A stretch of 64,000 nt of DNA, taken from assembly GCA_021234535.1 (NCBI GenBank), contig CM037830.1, positions 32,709,405-32,773,404 of the forward strand, written 5' to 3'. Below are positions 25,301 to 40,300 of the stretch, piece after piece. Numbering within the stretch: position 1 is the first letter of the stretch; each line of letters opens with the position of its first letter. The notes under the pieces were generated by a model. The model saw nothing but the letters and a program-made list of their open reading frames with translations. It did no database searches and was not told the DNA's origin. Origin of the DNA: Stichopus chloronotus (taxonomy: Eukaryota > Echinodermata > Holothuroidea > Aspidochirotida > Stichopodidae). A program made the translations under genes and the position numbers.

Positions 25301-28300
25301 ATGTTCGAGATTTGCAAACAAAAGATCACTGCAATTACACTGTGACATATTTTCAATAAATTTACGGGGGTCAATGAACTGTAACAAATTATTTTGTAAA
25401 AACAATTTACAGTACTGTAGCTATTTTGCTACTCTCTGGAGCCATATTAACACATATCAATTTGCTGTAAGTTTCCTAACATAAATACACGTGAATAACA
25501 CACCATTTCTATTTTCTGACAATAATTTTGTCATTATTGTTATTACCAATTTCAATGAGTGCATGATTAGTGAGAAAAAAAAATTATGCAAATTATGAAA
25601 ATTCAAATTCTTAGCTTCAATTTGATATCAAATTTGTAATGAATAGATGAATTTGAAATTTCTGGGATCATGTCCTGGTTTGCTCAGAACTGCCTCAGAA
25701 GGGGACAGTGCAGTATGATTAATATGCAGGTTACATGGTTGAGACAGTTTTTTTGAGGTAAAGTTTGCATTCCTGTGAAGTTGGAGAAAGGTTCTCCCTT
25801 GTGTATCAGTTGTAATGTCATGGTTATTGGCTCTGTGATGTAGCTACTGTTACACAATATCTGACCGACATTTGTAACGTGTTGCATTTTTCACATCAAT
25901 ACAGTAATTCCATGATATTACACTGTTCATTACTGTACATCTTTTGTCACGTATTGTAATCACTTTATGTAACATATTCAGATGTATTTGGCTGTATCTG
26001 AACTGAATCTCCATGAAGCTGTGCTGCACTTTTCATGAGTTTGTACTTCCCAAAAAGCACTATTTCATGACTACAAACAATGTTCACTGGTAGGTTCTGA
26101 CTTTAACCTAAGTATTCACATTTAGCAGAATGGGATGGAGATGCTAGTCCAGTATTAGGCCACACAGCAGCAGTAGCGTGTCACAGTAAAATTTACCAGT
26201 ACTCTTGTCATGGTAGATAGGAGTGCATTCATTGTGATGAGACATGTGAGTTGTCGTAAATAACTAAACCAGGTGACTTTTGGGGTATTTACATACTTTT
26301 TATCTCCATGTTCTGTGTGAAAATTTTGCAGGACCTTTTTGGGGTCGCACAAGCCCTAGCAGCAGAATTATTCGAGAAAGGTGACATCATTCTATCCGGT
26401 AACGACATGTGTGAGATGACACCTATGCAACTCTATGCCATAACAGAGAGGCTGAAATTACCATTGCCAACATGCGGTAAGTGTGTCTCCGTAGCCAGAA
26501 AAACATTTTCAATGTAAACCAAGCAGGACACATGTACAGTATGCATTATTTTGTTGGAGTGTGCAAAGTGTGCAAAATGTGCAATTAATTCTTAATTTCT
26601 TCAATTATGGTACCTCTATGTAGTACTGAAAGACATTACAGTGCCTCCTGTGCATGTCCCGTGTACGTTATGCATACTGTACATGTACTGTGTTACAGTA
26701 CATGTTATCCCCGCAAACTTTTAGGTTTGCATTGTGCAGGGTGCAAGTCTATAAGCTTTTCTGAGCTCTCTGGCTTCTTTCCTTATTGCAGTTTTGACAG
26801 GAAAGGGAATTACTTTGTGGATATGGAAGTCAAAGGTCATTAGAGGTCATTAGAGGTCACACAGCAAAAACCTTGTAAACACAATATCTCCAGAAGCATA
26901 CCCTCGGTTGATCTCATACGTACGGTGTGGGTTCGTCATTCTGAGAAGATGTTCCGTATAGCTTTTGGTGGAGGTTAAATGTCATTATAGGTCACCAGAG
27001 GTCAAAATGCCAAAACATTGTAAACACAAACAATCTCAAGAACAACAACAAACACCTCAAGGAGGGTAACCTTGACTGACCTCATACTTATTGTGTGGGT
27101 GTTGACAATAAGTAGATGATCCCTCTTGTTTTTGGTGGAGATCAAAGGTCATTTAATGTCATCAAGGTCAAACTGAAAACCTTGTAAACACATTATCTGA
27201 AGAAGGATAATCTTGACTGATTGCATACTTAGTGTGTAAATTGGCCATTCTGAGTAGATAATTCCTATTGTTGTTGGTGGAGGTCAAAGGTCATTTGAGG
27301 CCACCAGAGGTTAAATTGTTAAACATTTGAAATACAATATTTCAAGCAGGGTAACCCTGATTTATCTGATGTTTAGTGTGTAGGTTAGCCATACTAAGAA
27401 GATGATCCCTCTTGATTTTGGTGGAGTTTAAAGGTCATTTAGGGTCAGTGACCTTTGACTTCCACAAAAACCAAGTTATAAAAAGCCTTGTAAACACTAT
27501 ATCTAAAGAAAGATAATTGTAACTCATACCTAGCAAGTGGATTGTTCATGCTGAGTTCCTATTATTTTTGGTGAAAGTCAAAGGTCATTTAGAGCTACCA
27601 GAGTCCAAAAGAGTCAAAATTATGTAACTAATATATCAAAAAGAGAAATGGTGAGAGATCTCAGACTTTGCATGTCTATGTTAAGTTGCAACTTCTTGCT
27701 CATATTCAGTTGTTGTGCTCTATTGTTGTTGGTTAAGGTCAAAAGTCATTTGATGTCACCACAATCCTTTAAGCACTTGGTATAACTCAAGGAGGGTGAC
27801 TGTGAGGGATTTCATACTTACCATGTGCATTGCCCATATTGAATAGAGGATGTCTATCAATTTTTGCACCTGTTGTTTTAAGAGAAGGTGAAAGGTCATT
27901 TTGGGTCAATAGCTTGTTACCATGATATTTCAAGAAAAATAAACTGTAATTGATCCCATATTTGTCCTGTAGGTAATTCATGTTTGCTATAATTTAACCA
28001 TATGCAAGGAATCACTAAGCCTTGTTGCTTTCTGGTTTTTTTTTTCCCTACTATCTCTGATTGTTGGTGTCACACCATGCTTATTTGTCCAAAAGTTTTG
28101 AACCACTTGAGGAACCATGAATGTAGAAGTGATATTGTGTTTTGAACCTTGTTGTTTGTACTGTTATGGCCTTGAAATAAATGCCAGCGGGAGTATTAAT
28201 TTTGCTATCTGCAGTGCAGGCTTCTTCAAAATTAAATGCTTTGACTTTATTATAGTAATGTATGCTGTGTCTTTATTACAGTACATTGATGAAAGAAAAT

Positions 28301-31300
28301 GCTCAAGGTACTGTGGGAAACATTCCCATTTTGTATACATACTGCAGTGTGCTGCACAATATTTAGCATGTTTGGAAGGGGTTGCCAAATTAGGACTAGC
28401 GTTATCTACAGTACAGAGAAACTGTTTCAATGCCTGCGAGAAAGGTATTGCCCAAGGTTACTGTTAAGTACTTTCTTTTCCCCATTTGATCTTTTAGCTC
28501 AGAGCCATTTCATCAAACCAGGTAGGTACTGTATTCCTTCCATAGTGAACCGCAATGAGGGATGGCTGCACAATATTTTGCACCTTATACAGAGAAGACA
28601 CTTTGTTCTCCTCTTGACTCTTGTGTTCTATCAGGCATTTTGTAAATCAAATCAAAATGAGTTGTTTTATTTTACAACATTTCCCCCAAATTTTCTTGGT
28701 TAGTACAGTACTTACAAGGTTGAGATTTGTGGCTTAAAGCAGTATGCGCTGTTTGAATTACAAATATAAAGCCTTTATTATTAGTCATCCATCTGTCTGT
28801 TGTTCCTGATCCCAATCTGGAAGATAACATCCAAGCCATTTTTCTTTTGAGAGAAATTTCATTAATAAAGAAAAAAGTTACCTTTTTTTTTTTGCTAAAA
28901 AGTTAGCAGAACCAGTTTCTGTGGTAAATGTACAATACAGCACTTCCACTGTATAAATATTACAAGAAACTTCTATGCAATTGTAAATTTCTTTCAAAAA
29001 GTTGGCTACTTTATGTTTGGGGCAAAATACCACTGTGCAGTATTCGTTAATCCTTTTTTTGAGTTGTAAGTTGTATAGCCATTCCTTTGGTGTACTTTTG
29101 AAAATGCAGAACTCCAGCATATCTTGCTTTCAAAGAACCAAAGGGGCAGGAGGGCAACATTTAAGGAACTTGTTTAGATTTGAATTGAGAGCATACTGTA
29201 CTGACCAGCCGCTGATACAATTTGACATACAGTGTGTACATTATGAAGTTGTTGTTTTATCATTCTGAACATGGCTGGAAGTATCTTGCTCTTTTGCATG
29301 TTTGAAAGTAACCCTGAGATGGTTTCTACAGCTAGATTTTTGTGTAGCATGTATGTGTATAATTCATCTGTAGTGTATCGGTGGTATTAATGTGATCTTG
29401 TTCATCAGCCTCTAATGACAGCAACACAACGACACATGAACTGATTGCACTATTGGAATTTGTTTTGAGTGTTTTGGGTTTGCCAAGGCTAGCAGATCCA
29501 GTTCAAAGCCTTCACACTGTTAATGAACCCAGCAGATGGCTTTTATAGCCACTTCATATGAGAGTTTTTATTATGCCGTTATAGTAGACACAATGTTGAC
29601 ATGGTGTTTCCAGGGATAATTTGCATTGTTGCATAGCTGGGTAATAGTCCAAGATAAAAGGAACTATGTTTTTCGTGCCATACTGCGACTTGTTTTCATT
29701 TGATTTCTATGGTGCTCTTTGGATTTGAGTCGTCATTCGTCAAACATAACTACGGCCAAGAAAAAAAAAAAACTCTTGCCAAGCTGCAACCTTTCTTTCA
29801 GCTGCAACTTGTGGTTTCTTGTTTCTTTGATTTCCTTCATTCATTTCATGGCAACTTTGTTTCTGTGACTATGAGTTTTGCTGCTATTTTATTCCATGCT
29901 AGCCTTAATAAGATTGTTTTGTTGATATGTTTTACAGTGTCAAACTGTTCCATGCAAAGTGGACACATGCAGTCTTTGTGCGCTTGGATTGCTATCGTTT
30001 GAATAAGTTGACCCTTGATAAAGGAGAAAAATTTGTCTGCAGAAACAAGAATTTGTGTCAGAAGCATGACATTTTGTTCCTTGAAAAACGAAAATTGAAG
30101 GAGCAATAATTAAAAAAGTCACTCAGACAAAAAGAATAGCTTCTTTGTGTCAGCCAAAAAAATAAGTCTCATTTGTTTGCCACCATTTTCTACTTTGAGT
30201 GTTTTGGCTATTTAGTGTTTTGTGAGATATGGGAAGAGTACTGTAGGCTGAAGCTAAATCACCTGTGCTTGCTTTCACTGTCACATTTATGAGTAAATAA
30301 AGACCAAAAAGTGAATACTGTGCTTTCTGCTACAAATGCTCTGCACCGATGGGTTATGGTATATTAAAAGCTAATTTTAAGATTGTCTTAGATGTTTTAT
30401 TCAGAAGCTGCATGATAAAACCCTGAGACACAATCTGTTTATCTCTTGAAATTGTGTTTATATCTATTACCATTTTTGAGATATGACATGTGAAAGTTTG
30501 ATGCAGTGTCAGTGTTCCTTTTTAGGCCCATATAAGCCTAAAAAAGGATTACTGACACACTTTTGTTACTTTTCATCTGGCTTCACACATTGGCAAGTGA
30601 TGTCAATATTTTGAAATGAGGAAATATACATGCCTCCAAAATAAAACTCTTGTGGCATTTAAATTTCTCAATTGTCCTTAAAATAAAGTTTAAGTAATTA
30701 GTAAACACAGGATAACAAAAGACATATGAGTCCATCCCTTGACATCACAAATGTGCATGCGTAGCATGTGGGCATTCAGGTGTAAGACAGAAATTTGCCT
30801 GTAAAATTGTCAATATTTCATGGGTTTTTGATGGAATTTGTAGCTTTTTGCAACATGTTCAGTAGTTCACACAGCCAAATTCCAAAATGTCAATTTCATG
30901 TCACACCACCTTTCACTGTAACAACAGTTTGGGAATTTACATCTGTCAATTATGTACAGCGTCAGCAGCTGCAGGTCTATTCCACATAGTGTACCAACAG
31001 AGACATCCCAGGTGGTAGTTTTGGCTCACAAATGTTTTGACAGAACAACATGTGATGATAGATCGCCCCTCAGAGGTGAATGCAGGTCAACTTGATTTCT
31101 GAAAGAATAATTCTGGACTTGTCTAGGTGCATATCGCTCAAACAGAAATCCAGACATTTAATGATCCACCTCTGCGTACAGTTCGAAACAAAGAAGAACA
31201 ATTAACACTCTGCTTTGTTCAAGATTCTTGGGGATATCTATTGGATCGTCAAAAACAAACAGTGGTTTCAGGTATGGTGTGGTACCCTGCAGTAGCTGTA

Positions 31301-34300
31301 AAGGTATTGCTGACTGTTATTCCCATTGTTCATACTCTACACTCTCCTCCACATTCTCACTTTGATCTCTTACAGGTTCAAGCGACGCTCGCAACGACAT
31401 CGGACACGTCATGGATTTCTTGGCAACCTTGAAATATTTACGAGTAAGGCGCAGGTTGTTGTTTACAGTTCACTGTATGGCCAATCTGCTATTAGAAGTA
31501 TAACCTCTGAAAATTGTCAAACTTCCGGAAAAATATATAGGTAGTGAATCCCTCCAAAATGGTTACCTTATGTGCTACTACCTCAAATAGATGTTACATG
31601 TATTTTACTGATTTTGTAGGTATCTGTGTTCTTTTTGGGTAGATGTGTGAAAAGGATATTACTTATTATACAGTATTTGACAAAATCAATCATTTTATCC
31701 ACTACGTCTCTAAAGCCTCTTCTCTGTGTTGGAACTGTATAATGTTCATATATTAAGTGCAGTGTCAGATCCTAAAAGTGGAGTCATGCTAGCCACACTG
31801 TAATCAAAATATGGGTGAATTTTGTGATTAGGGTACAGTATGTGTAGAAATACAGTAGCAAAAGTTCCTAATGTATCCTGTACAGTATTGTTGTGTGGTA
31901 ACACAGCAGTATGATGTCTGCTGGTAAATCTGTTGAGTTTTTTCGTAATCTCAGCTGCGTGCGAGCACCTCCTCAAAATCTTAATGAAAACACACACACT
32001 GTCATACCTACAACAAGTGCCAAAAGAAAACCTGAGAGTAGTTTAGAAGCAAATATTTAAATCCTCCTGCTTTAGGCTAACTTCAAATATACAGAGGGTT
32101 TGCATTTGGAGTTTTGTCTTAAAGCAGCATCTTAACTGCCAGCTTCATCTAACAGTTGTGTATATATCTGTCGAAAGTGTATATTTTACGCTATGTACGG
32201 TGAGCGTGATTTTTCATCTTCCGTGCATCCCACAATTCCTTCCCCCAAGTTCTCAAATCGAGATTTCGGAAAAGCTTATACTGTACAGTAGGTAAGAAAA
32301 GATCGGCTTTTAAAATTGTTGTAAAATGAGGATGCTTCAATATGTTCTGGTGTCTTCTCCAAAGGAACCATCAACTTAATACTTAAAGATTATCCATAGA
32401 AACTGATTTGACAGCTGAAAATTTTGACCAAAAATCCCTTAACCCCCAAGGAAATGCAAAAATGGAGAACACGCTGCAGTAAAATTTTAATCTGAACTGC
32501 CCTTTCTTTCAGCTATGTAATCAGTTTTAAACGATAATCTGTATTGCATCAATAATCTTTCTATGCATGTCTTTGAATGTTTGCGATATTAAAGTATGTT
32601 GCAACTACTCTCCTTTCATGTGAATGTTGGGCTGCTAGCTGTTTATATCCTAGGAAGAGAAAATAACTCTTACACCTCATTTTAAGCATAGTTTTGCTTT
32701 TTAGTTTGTTCATTTAGAGCAGTGGTGAAAATTTTTTAAATAAGAAAAGTTTTACAGAATGTATACACAGGTTGTGTGCAAATGTTGTGATTTTATTTTT
32801 CATCTTTCCCTTTTCTTCGTCGTTGTCAGATCGCGGGGTCCACACACAACCTCGGAACAAGCAACCGTAAGGTCATTCAACTGCCTTTTGACATCAGCTC
32901 GTTTAAGGTTTTGGAAAAGTTGCAGGTAAAAATCTCTTCTTAGCTTGCCCTTCCTATTACAGGCAGTAGAATCATTAATTATTAATTAAGAACACTCATC
33001 ACCCTGATGCTTTGTACTTTGATTGGTTGACATCTTGTCACTTTCTAAGGACTTTTAGGGAGAAGTCTGCTGGTATGATGTAAAGTTTAGCAGCCACATT
33101 TTGTAACTGTACTCGTTGGCAACAAAGGACTGAATGCCACCCTATCTCAACTGTTGTTAGGTAGTACATCGATCAATGTTGTGATCTACATGGTGTGTAA
33201 TCATTTCATTGGCCCTATGTTTACATGACCTTTGGTTCATTCATAATTTTGTGAAGGATTATAATCATTTGCATCTTCATGAAGAAGATAACTTGATTGC
33301 TTAAACATTCCCAGTAATGTACACAAATATTTACTGCTATTTTGATTGTGGTGAGTTTTACCACACAGGGCAAGGCAATCCCCTCAACAGAATCTGTGAC
33401 TTTGATTAGTGTAGTCAAACAAAGCAAACTTTCAAAAAAGTCCCTTAGACTTGCCATGCCCATGGTAGAATATGGGCAATGTGACCAGAAAATGGATACC
33501 ATAATTACCCACAGATATGGGAATACCAACTGCAAGAAAAAAAAAAAGAACAACTCAAACGGCAAACGGTGGATAGTGTGTAAAGCAATCAGCCACTCCT
33601 CACATAATTCCATCCTTCTCCCTTGAAACTAGTTTTCTTTTTCTTTTTTTTAAAAAAGAAAAAGAAAATGCTACTCACCCAACTTACTACCACGTTCCAA
33701 AGTTCCTACCCAATACCTTCTGTGAACCATCAGAGAATGTTTCCAAGTTTTAGCATGTTTATTCATCTCTCCACAAATTTTTCTAAAACATTGATTACAT
33801 TTAATACCCCCCCTGATGTCCTTCAGTGCTACCATTTGATGTAAATCAAAACATAAGATGCTAATATGAAACAATGCAATGAGAAGTTAAGCGTACATAT
33901 TACTCTATTAAGACCCCTATACACTGACTATGATGTAGGGTACTGTTGAAACACCAATGTTAAAGTTGGGTCTAAAATTCTCATGGGGTTCCAGAGTACA
34001 CAACAGGTAGGAGTCAACAATTACCCGATCCTGATTTTAGAATCCGGTGGAAGCACCTCTTGAAACTCTGTCACTCTACTCCATGAAGCAAACCAAATGT
34101 TCTCACTTTTCTGTAATGCAGATTGATCTTTGCGATATGAAGATCGTGTCGGGACTCGGCGAGCTGAAGGGCACCCTGAGAAGTTTATCAGTACATAAAT
34201 CGGCCTCTTCTGTAAAGGTAACAAAATGTGTATGATTCCTGACGGCTGGCAAACAAATCTTCATCGTATTAATATTCTATGTCAGAGAAGTCTAGAAATT

Positions 34301-37300
34301 TCATCTCTAAGTCGATCAAAGAGAGACCCAAATTGAACTGTATGAGTAGCACTGCATGCCCTGTTAAAGGGGACTGCTTGGTTTGTGCCTGTAGTGTGTA
34401 CTGCATATACTGTTTCTTTAAATCACCTTTTCCTCTAGATCCAGCATATTAAACTTGTTGGGTAGGAAGTAAACCAATTTGCTGTTGGTTAGAAATGTAG
34501 ACAGTTTAGTCCATGTTTGAGCCAATGGAGTCAATCAGGAAGAAGCAGAGGATGTTTAAATGGTGCGTGCACTATTAAAAGGGGCTCATTGAATTGATAT
34601 TGTTCGTAACAAGTTTGAAAGAAACATTTGTATGCCGATACTTCTGGTTAGCCTTATTAGTCATGTATCTATTCCTACAGTCTTAAAACTGAAAATGTAT
34701 GAAAAATTACAGTTTCCTTTGAACAAGAGTTGCCTTTTGTTGAATAGCTTATGGTAAAAAGTGCATATCTGGTCACAGAATTCTAAGGAGTGATGGTGAT
34801 CAGTAATTACCTTGCTGTTGTTGCTTCAGTTTTGTCAGATATTCGTACACTCAGAGTTTGACCTGTTATCATCAACATATGAGTAAAACTCAACAGCTGT
34901 ATCAAAATATGAATTGTGCAGACCAGTGCATTGAACGCCTTAAAAAGGGACTGCATATTTGTTCCTTGTATTTGCATTTAGCACTATAATTTTTCTTCAC
35001 TCAACAATTTCTTTGAGTACATCTCACGGCCATAACACAGTGGTTGCTCTACATTAGGAAATGATGTGTGATGCTTCCAAAGCTTAGTGTACCAGTCCTG
35101 TTTATTGCTTTCCTCTCTTGCCAGGAAATACTCTTGTCAAGCTTTGATAATTTGGTCGACTTGGAAGGGGAGAGCCTCAAGACGGTGATACAGATGGTGC
35201 CACCATGGGTGGAAGTCACCAAAGCCGATTTCAGATACAACAATTTGCAAAAAGTTGATGCCAGCGTGGTGAGTGGTCAACTTTCAGTAAGTCCTTGGAC
35301 TGCATTGAGTGACTGATCCTGCTACGTTTCTGTTAGGACACTTTCTGTTTATATTAAAAATGTATCAAAAGCAGAGAACTGCCAACAGCTTACCCATACC
35401 TGTAGGAAATCACAGAGATTTTCATTACTTAGTGTAATTGTGTGTGATTTGAATCAGCATCCCAAAATTCATCACTTTTATTCTCTAATGTACCAGTTTC
35501 ATCATCAGGTGCTGATCCATGACTTTTTTTGGTCATGTTAGAATAAAATATTCCTGATGTTACCAGGAAAAATGGGTGTAGTTAATTAGTACTAGTTGAA
35601 TTGTCAGATATGATCTGAAAATTTTAGTCTTAGGCATTTTGCGAGGGGGTGTGCACCCTCACCCACGGCACCCCCCTCTAGATCCGCCACAGTCCACTAT
35701 CAGTCTGGACTTTGACAGTTGTCAGAAATATGACGGCACACTGGCAGTTTCTTTGATGTGCACTCAGTTGTGTAGCAGTAATTCCAATGTCTTGGTTCAA
35801 AGCTCTCCTACACTTAACTTTTGTCATGCCAAAAAGGCTCACAAGAGGACATCCTCCAGTGTTGCCATGTCTGTCATGCTGTTATCCGCCCATTATTTCT
35901 TGAAAATCTGCCCAGAAGCACCTACAATTCTTAAAACCTGCCCCAAAACTGCCTAAATGTATAAACATAGGCAATCCATTACCTATCAACATCAATTAAG
36001 CAGTCTTATTTTTTTAAATGTCTTAGAATGGTAGTCGAGATGAAAATAATTGCATGCGATATCTTTTTTCCAATGCTACTCTAATTTAGATAATCTCTTG
36101 AGAAAATAAACACAACATTGACATGAAACATGAACATCGAACAAAGTACTTGAGAAGATGAGTCTCAGCACAATGGGAACTGAGGCCTACATTTTATGTA
36201 ATATGTATATATGCTAATGACCTACATACGCAAACATATCACTTATTTGTATGGAACGTTTGAGGAAATGGCTGGCTAACGTGATATAAATGATAATCAC
36301 ATTAGATATTATGCCTCCAAATTGAAATCAAAAGACCAAAAATGCCAACCTGCCAGAGTGTAAAAGAAATCTGCCCAAGCATTAAAAAACCCACCCAACT
36401 GGGCATGAAAACCGCCTACATGGCAACACTGATGTCCTCATGTGGAGAGTCAGCTTTCTGCCATTTCTGTGGGATTGATTCTGCTTTTCTCGTCTTACGT
36501 AATTTCAGTGTCTCCTGCCGAGGGTCGAGCATTTGACTCTCAGTCACAACAGCCTGACGGACATCAACAACCTGGAGTACCTCTCAAGTCTCAGTTATTT
36601 AGACCTGTCCCACAATGCGTTTGAGTCTCTGGCCAACATGCATGTGAAGCTGGGGAACATCAGGACTCTGAACCTCTCCTACAATCACCTCCAGAACCTG
36701 AATGGACTCGGCAAGCTCTACTCATTGGTGAATCTGGATGTCGGACACAACAGCATTGAGCGGGTAAGGTGGCAGTCTTCTTTTATGTAGGTGACCCTGT
36801 GTTTGAAATGAATGTGAGTGTCGCTGATGATGATGTCTTTTGCCATCGCTCCTGCTGTACGAGATGACAAACCAAGGAAATTAGGGTTTTTGTGCAGGTT
36901 ACAATTTTTGGGTATTAAAATGAAAGTTAGGAATAGATGAAGGTCACCAAGTGGCAAAAGACTACCAGTGAATTCTTGGTCTGATAAGATTTGGGTGGGG
37001 GGTGAGGGGCATGGAGGGTTCAGTGGCCATTATGAGGAAAAGCAATTGTATTACTCATGAATGCCAAAACAATGGACAGCATTTGGTAGATCCTCTATAA
37101 AAGTCTTCCTTATACACTAACCTATTAGTATTGTTTTAATGTAATAATGTTAATTTTGTGGTTTACTAATATGTTATGCTGCAGAGTTGTATGCTTTCTG
37201 ATTTAGCATTTTGAAAGTATAAAATAAATGTGCATTTGTACTGGGACCCTTTATAGCATAATAAACTTTCTTGATTCTTATCATTCTGTTTTCCCGTTTA

Positions 37301-40300
37301 AAAAACTTAGTCATGGACATTTTATAATACTCTGAACACCATTACCTCAGTTTCCTTCTCTTTTAATGAACAGGTGGAGGACGTCCAACCAATAGATAAT
37401 CTTCCTTGTCTGGAGAACCTGGTCCTGTTTGCGAACCCCATCACGGGAATAGTTGACTACAGAACCAAGATCTTGAAGCTCTTTGGAGACAGGGTATCTG
37501 AAATGACCCTAGACGGGCAACCTGCATCCAGCAAGGAAATGGTCAGTCGTATCACAGATCATACTGAGAATGGAGTACATTTTTTGTCGTCAGTCATAAA
37601 ACACTGATAAATGTTAAGTCTACTGCCAAAGTGCGACAAATATTGCAATCAACAATTCTTTTGATAACTGCAGTACTTCCAAAAGTTTGCTCTCAAATAT
37701 TTCTGATTACAGATTTTGGTTTCTTAGTGATTACATATTTCTATAAATGGAAGTCTCCTTTCTACTGAGAACCGAGTGGAAAGAAAGTTTTCGTATGAAC
37801 TTTCCATTTTCTGTTTTCTAAGTTTTTGCTTCATTAGATTTGGCAGAGTAATGAACCTTAGACAGGCGGATGCTTGAATCAATCAAAATTTGCTGATTTT
37901 TTTGTTGGTGTTGTATGCGTAGAAATTATTCCTCTGGATATAAGTGTTTGGTTTTTGAAAGAAAGGTTTTGAGTTGGAGTGGAGGAAGCAGTATATGTAA
38001 ATGTACAAGGTCTGAAAAGTTCCTTTCATGGAGTAAGAGTATTTTATGGTGACATGTTGAACGAGGATAAAACTGCCATATAGCAACTGAAGCAACTGAC
38101 ATTGAAGGTTATCAGTCATCTCTGGAAATGCTTAGCTGTGGTTTTGCCAGGATGATTGTCATTACCAACATGCTGTTTTGTGTAGACCTGGATGTTCACA
38201 CTATTATTAAATGCCTGGTAGCTTTTGCAGTGTTGAACAAACTAACTCTCTCACCGTTACTACTCTGTTTTGTGCATTCCAGGACACAGTGGCCATCCTA
38301 AGTGCAATACAGAAGTCGAGACTCCAACAGAAAAAGAAGCAAAAGGTACTGCCTAGTGTGGAGACTGTTATGTTTGTCTGTGGATAGAGAGTCATGTTAA
38401 ATGTTTGTGCATTCACTCTAATTAAAGAATCATACATGGCGGGCAACAAACACCTATGGTCTACTTGGAATCTGCAGCCCAGAAGAAACATGAAGGATTG
38501 AGAGCTGGGCTGGCAGAATTTTGTTTACAGAGGATTCTGTTACCGTGGTGATTTAGCTGTATCATATGAGATAAGTAATTGTGTCATTGTCATAGCTGAA
38601 TGATGGAGAAGTCCTCCAGTGGTCATGATGACCGCTCTCTTCATTTGCAGCCATCCAAAGTTGATCAACATTTACAGCAAACTCATCAAACCCTCTGCGG
38701 CCAGTTTCTTTCATGATGGCGTTCGACTCCATTTAGCATCCCTGACAAGTCTCGGGTGCTCGAGTGTCATAGGATTACATTTGTGGCTGCTGATCTCGTG
38801 TGTCGTGACTGAGTTAGCTCGAGACTCAAAATGCCCAAGGAATTCAGGAATCTTAGGATTCATCTTGTATTAATGGCAAAAATCAAGTCATGTTACACTG
38901 AGTAAAAATGCAGTTTATGTTCAGGAAGAAGCTGTCAGGAGTTGAAATCATATGGCAAAATTGATCACCTGCAACCTGCTTTATTTTCCCATATTGTCTG
39001 ATTGGTGCAGAGACATACTAAACTTTTGGACATGCCTTTTTAATGTTTTTGCTTTCTGTCTAAGCACTCAATCACCTAAATTATACTATAAATTTGATAT
39101 TTTTTCTTGCTTTTTTTCTGTCCTTGATATTAACCAGATGATAACAATCTACCAAAAGTTGTTCTTTCTGAGGATAAGTTGGGAGTAAATTCATCATTGC
39201 CTTGTGTGTCATTGTCATTGTGTATGAAAAACATTCTTCGTTTCCAATAAAATAGATCATGTAATACATGGAGCACCAAACCAACATTGATCCTTCATAT
39301 TTGGTGACTTAAAAATGCCATTTATAACATCCTTTCCATCTATGTCAAAAGAATGTGGATTTTCATTCAAATGTAATAGACCTGAAGTGTTTGTGCATTT
39401 TCCCCAAACTGGTTTAAGGGGAATCAGTTTGGTCATCGTGAATCAGAGCTGGGTCGGAGACTAGGGCACAAATCACAGAGATCACGGTCAATTACATCAT
39501 CATAATGGCCACACCCTTCGTATACATGAATAATCTCAGAAACTCTGTTGGGCGGAAGTTTGAACATATCATGTTGTCTATGGGAAATGGTTTGACATGA
39601 TTTAAATAAGTCAGAAGACATGTTCCATGCCTGGAATCCCCCTTTAATCATTCACTTCTCGTGGGTGTGTGAGATGGTGATGTTCGTAATTGTTGGGGCC
39701 GCTTTCTTGAGATGTGACCATTTCGCACTGGATGCCAAGAGGCATATCCTCTTTGAAAAGAAACAAGACTGGAAGAGCCAAATAGCAGATGCAAAGTTTT
39801 ATCCAAGAAATGAACATTCATACAAACACTCAGTCTTTGTGGAATGTTTTGTGTGTTTGTACGTTTGTTTGTTTGTTTGTGTATTTCACTTCCATGTACA
39901 CAGCTATACATTGATACAAAATAAATTCAAACAGCCATTGAAAATTGTAATAAGGCAAAGTAGGGTAACAATTCACAATACACAATTGTTTTCAATCAAT
40001 AGTATCTAGGTAGTGACATTTTTCTCCCTTCTCTGATTTGTTCACAGGATAATGAAGTCTCCATCGTTGAACAGCCTCCACCAACTGATGGAGAAAGTAG
40101 TTTGGCGCAGGAACCAAGTTACACTGACAGTGATCAAGGTACTGTCTTATCATTGGCGTATGACCGTTCTCATGCTGCCATGTCGAAAGACTGCTTTGCA
40201 AGCAATCACCGATAACTAATATGAGCGACATGTTGTAAAATGTCAAAGTATGTCTTTCGGTTACTTGTGTTACGTGATAAGTAAGACCATGACTGCATTT

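Larger units (their letters stand above)
31444..36508 (+). other. NISCH: nischarin introns between coding exons 4 and 8
   Basis: Introns 31444-32829, 32926-34121, 34218-35124 and 35269-36508 contain no additional supportable exon. A near-perfect 36-bp homopyrimidine/homopurine palindrome sits at 33633-33668. A short GC-rich patch with GGCACCCCCCTCTAGATCCG at about 35668 looks like a dispersed repeat fragment. Confidence 0.7.

Noticed and set aside
28117..28703. Overlapping frames of 116 and 134 codons in a nischarin intron
   Set aside because: Composition is like the surrounding intron, no family resemblance, and no in-phase link to the flanking nischarin exons.
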